Source: Microcaldota archaeon (GTDB lineage: Archaea > Micrarchaeota > Micrarchaeia > Anstonellales > Bilamarchaeaceae). Taken from it: a stretch of DNA of 5,942 bases. The stretch spans positions 1-5,942 of the forward strand of contig JAHFGR010000083.1 in assembly GCA_023247345.1 (NCBI GenBank), read 5' to 3'. Of the stretch, positions 3,864 through 5,942 are shown in pieces (position 1 is the stretch's first letter; the number at the start of each line of letters is the position of its first letter). The translations under genes and the position numbers were made by a program. Under the pieces are notes generated by a model. That model worked only from the letters and a program-made list of their open reading frames with translations. It made no database searches and had not been told where the DNA came from.

Positions 3864-4691
3864 ATGCGATTAAGCGTATCAAAAAGAATGCCATCCACTG
3901 CTTCATTGGATAGATTGGCAGCAGACAATAGGTTAAGAGGATTCGGCGGATATAAACCAGAATCAAGTCACGTTGTCAGACAGGCAGATGTTACTGGCCA
4001 ATCTTATGCAGAACAAGTAAAACGAACAAAAGAAATGCTACGAAGTATGACACCTGAAAAAGCATTGGAAGTAATAGAATTTCATAAAGGCTTAACATTT
4101 TTCGAAGCACTCGCCTTAGCCAAAAGAGAAGGAAGTATAATAGTTCCAAATTTTGTTCATGATGGAATTTTAACAGAAACAACCGATCACGAATACCTAA
4201 AACAAAATTATCCGGTATGGACAGGTACTTCGGTTATTTACGAAGCACCAGATAAAAAGTTCAGAGATATAATAACCTTTGGTTGGGATCATAATAAAAT
4301 AAACTATTCCATCTCCTTCAAAGTCCCAGAACAATTCAGAGGAAAGGCAAATTCTGCTTTAGTAGTTGAGCATCCAGATTTTTATATGGTAGATTCAGGA
4401 AATAATAAATACGAACTAAAATTATTAGAAGGAGCAAACATACATTTAATCGAACACTTTCCTAAAAAAGAAGGTTGGTATATGCCACATGCTGAAACAA
4501 TGATTCCGCAAGGTGAGCAGGTCATAGAGTCAGAAAAAACAAGAAACTTGTGGCGAAGCGTTAATCCTTATCTGGGGCCTCTGGTCCGCGGCGTCGTCGT
4601 CCTCTACAGGAGGCGTCTCGTCGATGCGGACTACGGGCACGACGGTGCGTTCGGGGTGGCGTTGATGCCCTTGGCAACTGCCGAAAAGTAG
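3864..4691 (+). CDS. Hypothetical protein with a hypervariable-looking C-terminus; candidate DGR target
   Basis: 275 residues, with no signal peptide or membrane segment, so probably cytoplasmic. N-terminal part: a basic flexible segment (1-45), a helix (48-72), then FFEALALAKREGSIIVPNFV (79-98) and WTGTSVIYEAP (119-129), followed by a strand-rich region to about 205. C-terminal part: WYMPHAETMIPQGEQ, then NLWRSVNPYLGPLVRG, an Arg/Val/Tyr/Asp-rich stretch, and a FGVAL end (263-267). The order Trp-Arg, variable stretch, closing aromatic-Gly strand resembles the end of the C-type-lectin fold used by variable proteins of diversity-generating retroelements. DNA of residues 237-270 is about 67% GC and A-poor, whereas the rest is AT-rich (see 4572-4673). 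Family not firmly recognised; the DGR link is an inference from composition and layout. It ends three bases before the convergent membrane-protein gene. Leaderless start at 3864. Confidence 0.75.
   Translation: MRLSVSKRMPSTASLDRLAADNRLRGFGGYKPESSHVVRQADVTGQSYAEQVKRTKEMLRSMTPEKALEVIEFHKGLTFFEALALAKREGSIIVPNFVHDGILTETTDHEYLKQNYPVWTGTSVIYEAPDKKFRDIITFGWDHNKINYSISFKVPEQFRGKANSALVVEHPDFYMVDSGNNKYELKLLEGANIHLIEHFPKKEGWYMPHAETMIPQGEQVIESEKTRNLWRSVNPYLGPLVRGVVVLYRRRLVDADYGHDGAFGVALMPLATAEK
4572..4673 (+). other. Candidate DGR variable region (adenine-depleted, GC-rich)
   Basis: These 34 consecutive codons contain no A in the third position, in a gene where A-ending codons dominate; A-ending codons resume at 4674 (GCA). 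Bases 4571-4605 contain no adenine at all. Residues 241-248 (VRGVVVLY) are all encoded by NNC codons, as expected if AAC codons in a template had been altered at A. Bases 4571-4680 hold 11 A and 74 G+C out of 110 by my count. Length (about 100 bases) and position (3' end of the gene) match DGR variable regions. No template copy is in the window. The alternative is a recombined GC-rich segment. Confidence 0.45.
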
Positions 4692-4694
4692 TAC

Positions 4695-5387
4695 TTAACC
4701 CCCAGTATCATTTAATTCAAAAGGCGCGCTTACTAATTTTATCTCGTAATCATTTCCTTTTTCTTTTAATAGAATGCGCTTCTCTTTATCTATCCAAGTT
4801 GCTATATGCAAATTATCTGAAGTTATTTCTACAACAAAGCTTTCTCTCCCCAAAATGCGCTCTTCGTCAACAGTGTCAAAGCTTATATTTTTTAATTCTA
4901 TTTCGCTTCCTGCCACGTCAACTGTCATTCTTGCATTCCAATGCCAACTGCCATGCACTGCAAGCATCCATGGTTTGAACATACTTATATAACCAACCTC
5001 GAGACTTACATTGCCGCCTTTTTTATCATTGCCATTTTTATCAATGCAACTGCCGGTCGCATTCACAGACTCCTTTACCTGTATAAATGTGCAATTGCTG
5101 CCGGTTTTTATCATGAAAGTTAGGGTATTGTTTGTATTATTTATATCGTAATTATAAACATAAATCTCGCCAGGTTTTATTGCGAGTTCGGTATTTTTTA
5201 TTAACGGATCTTCCTTAACAATTACGTCGTTTGGCAAATTTGGTTTGAATATTATGCCGCCGAAAATCACTATGACTAAAAAAATACCCAGAGACATAAG
5301 AAAATATTTTGTAGTTACACCAAATTGTAATCCCTTTTTTTCCGGTTTTTTGTTTGCTGGTTTAGTTTGCGCATGCGTATCTGTCAT
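4695..5387 (-). CDS. Single-pass membrane protein with a sequon-rich outer domain, unknown function
   Basis: 230 residues. Residues 1-27 are polar and Lys-rich (KPANKKPEKKG) and should stay inside. Residues 28-47 (KYFLMSLGIFLVIVIFGGII) form one membrane helix, followed by an outer domain of about 180 residues that looks all-beta. This part has seven Asn-X-Ser/Thr sequons (N83, N86, N98, N109, N126, N167, N226), consistent with archaeal N-glycosylation outside the cell. It also has two cysteines (C99, C114) that could form a disulfide. Family not recognised; an envelope-facing role is inferred. Start ATG 5387 is well supported: GTGAT sits three bases upstream and overlaps the stop of the dCTP deaminase gene, so the two are probably co-transcribed and coupled. 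The gene ends three bases from the convergent 3864-4691 gene. Confidence 0.78.
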   Translation of the reverse strand: MTDTHAQTKPANKKPEKKGLQFGVTTKYFLMSLGIFLVIVIFGGIIFKPNLPNDVIVKEDPLIKNTELAIKPGEIYVYNYDINNTNNTLTFMIKTGSNCTFIQVKESVNATGSCIDKNGNDKKGGNVSLEVGYISMFKPWMLAVHGSWHWNARMTVDVAGSEIELKNISFDTVDEERILGRESFVVEITSDNLHIATWIDKEKRILLKEKGNDYEIKLVSAPFELNDTGG

Positions 5388-5390
5388 TTT

Positions 5391-5395
5391 ATCAC
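5391..5395 (-). promoter_or_regulatory. Ribosome binding site of the membrane-protein gene
   Basis: The minus strand reads GTGAT then AAA then ATG (5387). The TGA stop of the deaminase gene lies within this motif, an arrangement typical of translational coupling inside an operon. Confidence 0.55.
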
Positions 5396-5907
5396 TGTAT
5401 TTTGGCTATTTTACCGAACTTGGCATAAGGCATTGAGCTTGGAGTTTCGATTCTTTCAAAAACTACCTGCGAAACGCGCATGCCTTTGTGCAGTTTAATG
5501 CCAAACGGAGCGAAATTTACAATTTCAAGCACTTGGTGATTGTCACTGCCAGGCTGGACCAATGCGCTAGTAATGTGGACTGCCAAACCCATTCTCGCAT
5601 AGCGCGACCTGCCTTCGAGCGTACCGATTATGTCTGCAGGCAAAGTTATTTTCTCAATTGTTTTTCCTAAACACATCTGCCCTGGCCCAAGCTCCACACT
5701 GCTTTTTTTAACTTTATAAATCGCTTTTTCAAAACCTACTTTAGCGAGATCAACTTCCTTTCCAACATACTGTTTTTTGAAAAAGTACCAGTTATCACTT
5801 AATGTTAAATCAACACTTGCACCGTTTATCTGTTCTTCACTAAGCGGCATGATCTTCATTTTACCCTGCTTAAGCAATCGTTTAATATCAACATCGCTGA
5901 GAATCAT
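5392..5907 (-). CDS. dcd: dCTP deaminase (possibly bifunctional dCTP deaminase/dUTPase)
   Basis: 171 residues, the normal length for an archaeal dCTP deaminase of the trimeric dUTPase superfamily. Family motifs in order: MILSDVDIKRLLKQGKMKI at the N-terminus; NGASVDLTLSDNWYFF (29-43); the nucleotide loop LEGRSRYARMGL (97-108), with S101 and R105 matching active-site Ser and Arg; HITSALVQPGS (111-121); and VLEIVNF (126-132), in which E128 matches the catalytic Glu of the deaminase. Role: convert dCTP to dUTP in the cytoplasm for dTTP synthesis, or directly to dUMP if the enzyme is bifunctional as in Methanocaldococcus. The sequence alone does not settle which. Start ATG 5907 gives the standard N-terminus; TTGAT three bases upstream is a weak ribosome site. 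It is the first gene of a likely two-gene unit with the membrane protein. Confidence 0.93.
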   Translation of the reverse strand: MILSDVDIKRLLKQGKMKIMPLSEEQINGASVDLTLSDNWYFFKKQYVGKEVDLAKVGFEKAIYKVKKSSVELGPGQMCLGKTIEKITLPADIIGTLEGRSRYARMGLAVHITSALVQPGSDNHQVLEIVNFAPFGIKLHKGMRVSQVVFERIETPSSMPYAKFGKIAKIQ

Positions 5908-5915
5908 AAAATCAA

Positions 5916-5926
5916 CCTATAAAAAT
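5916..5926 (-). promoter_or_regulatory. TATA-like sequence upstream of dcd
   Basis: The minus strand reads TTTTTATAGGT about 14 bases before the dcd ATG. This is closer than usual for a promoter serving that ATG, so the real promoter may lie beyond the window edge. Low confidence. Confidence 0.25.
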
Positions 5927-5942
5927 TACATTTTTCTTTCCT

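Noticed and set aside
4686..4696. Small dyad (AAGTA G TACTT) at the stop of the 3864-4691 gene as a DGR hairpin or terminator
   Set aside because: Five-base AT-rich arms with a one-base centre cannot form a stable hairpin and are expected by chance.
4774..5670. Several + strand open frames opposite the membrane-protein and dcd genes
   Set aside because: They are antisense shadows of two well-supported genes, and their translations show no domain pattern.
1..5942. A DGR template repeat, reverse transcriptase or Avd accessory gene
   Set aside because: I looked for an A-rich near-copy of 4572-4673 and for RT motifs and saw none. The small 1253-1567 protein is helical but not convincingly Avd-like.
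1..5942. tRNA or rRNA genes, CRISPR array, insertion sequence, integrase attachment site
   Set aside because: No tRNA-like arm pattern, regularly spaced long repeats, transposase frame or flanking long direct repeats could be seen on either strand.

Overview
The window looks archaeal and most resembles a small-genome (DPANN-type) archaeon. The reasons are a free-standing domain of the archaea-specific threonyl-tRNA synthetase editing family, a double-length Lrp/AsnC regulator, a DUF7557-like/RelE toxin-antitoxin pair, and archaeal gene starts. Several genes have a TATA-like box centred about 25-28 bases before the ATG with no Shine-Dalgarno (leaderless mRNA). Others have GTGAT three bases before the start. 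DPANN is an inference from gene style; no rRNA or marker gene is present to prove it. DNA is AT-rich except for the left edge (about 50% GC) and a roughly 100-base stretch at 4572-4673 (about 67% GC).

Layout: 2-148 is the 3' end of an unrecognised + strand gene. At 201-663 lies a two-gene toxin-antitoxin operon with a candidate three-repeat operator between its TATA box and start. It converges, with a 10-base overlap, on a minus-strand gene (654-1142) for a stand-alone tRNA-editing-domain protein. Upstream of that, also on the minus strand, is a small helical protein of unknown function (1253-1567). It is divergent from a tandem Lrp/AsnC regulator (1686-2654). Two unknown + strand genes follow (2701-3426 and 3466-3741). 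Next comes a 122-base gap holding three consecutive stem-loops, and then a 275-residue protein (3864-4691). On the minus strand at the right end, dCTP deaminase (5392-5907) is followed four bases later by a single-pass membrane protein with a sequon-rich outer domain (4695-5387).

The most interesting element is the 3' end of the 3864-4691 gene. Thirty-four consecutive codons have no A in the third position, there is a 35-base stretch with no adenine at all, and eight NNC codons run in a row. It encodes an Arg/Gly/Tyr/Val-rich tail ending FGVAL. This pattern fits the variable region of a diversity-generating retroelement (DGR) target protein of C-type-lectin type. DGRs are known to be common in DPANN archaea. 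No reverse transcriptase or template repeat is visible here, so this is a hypothesis. If it is right, the window carries the target of a DGR whose other parts lie elsewhere.

The genes do not form one pathway. This is a patchwork of short transcription units, with housekeeping (dCTP deaminase, tRNA editing), regulation (Lrp), a stress/addiction module and accessory genes side by side.
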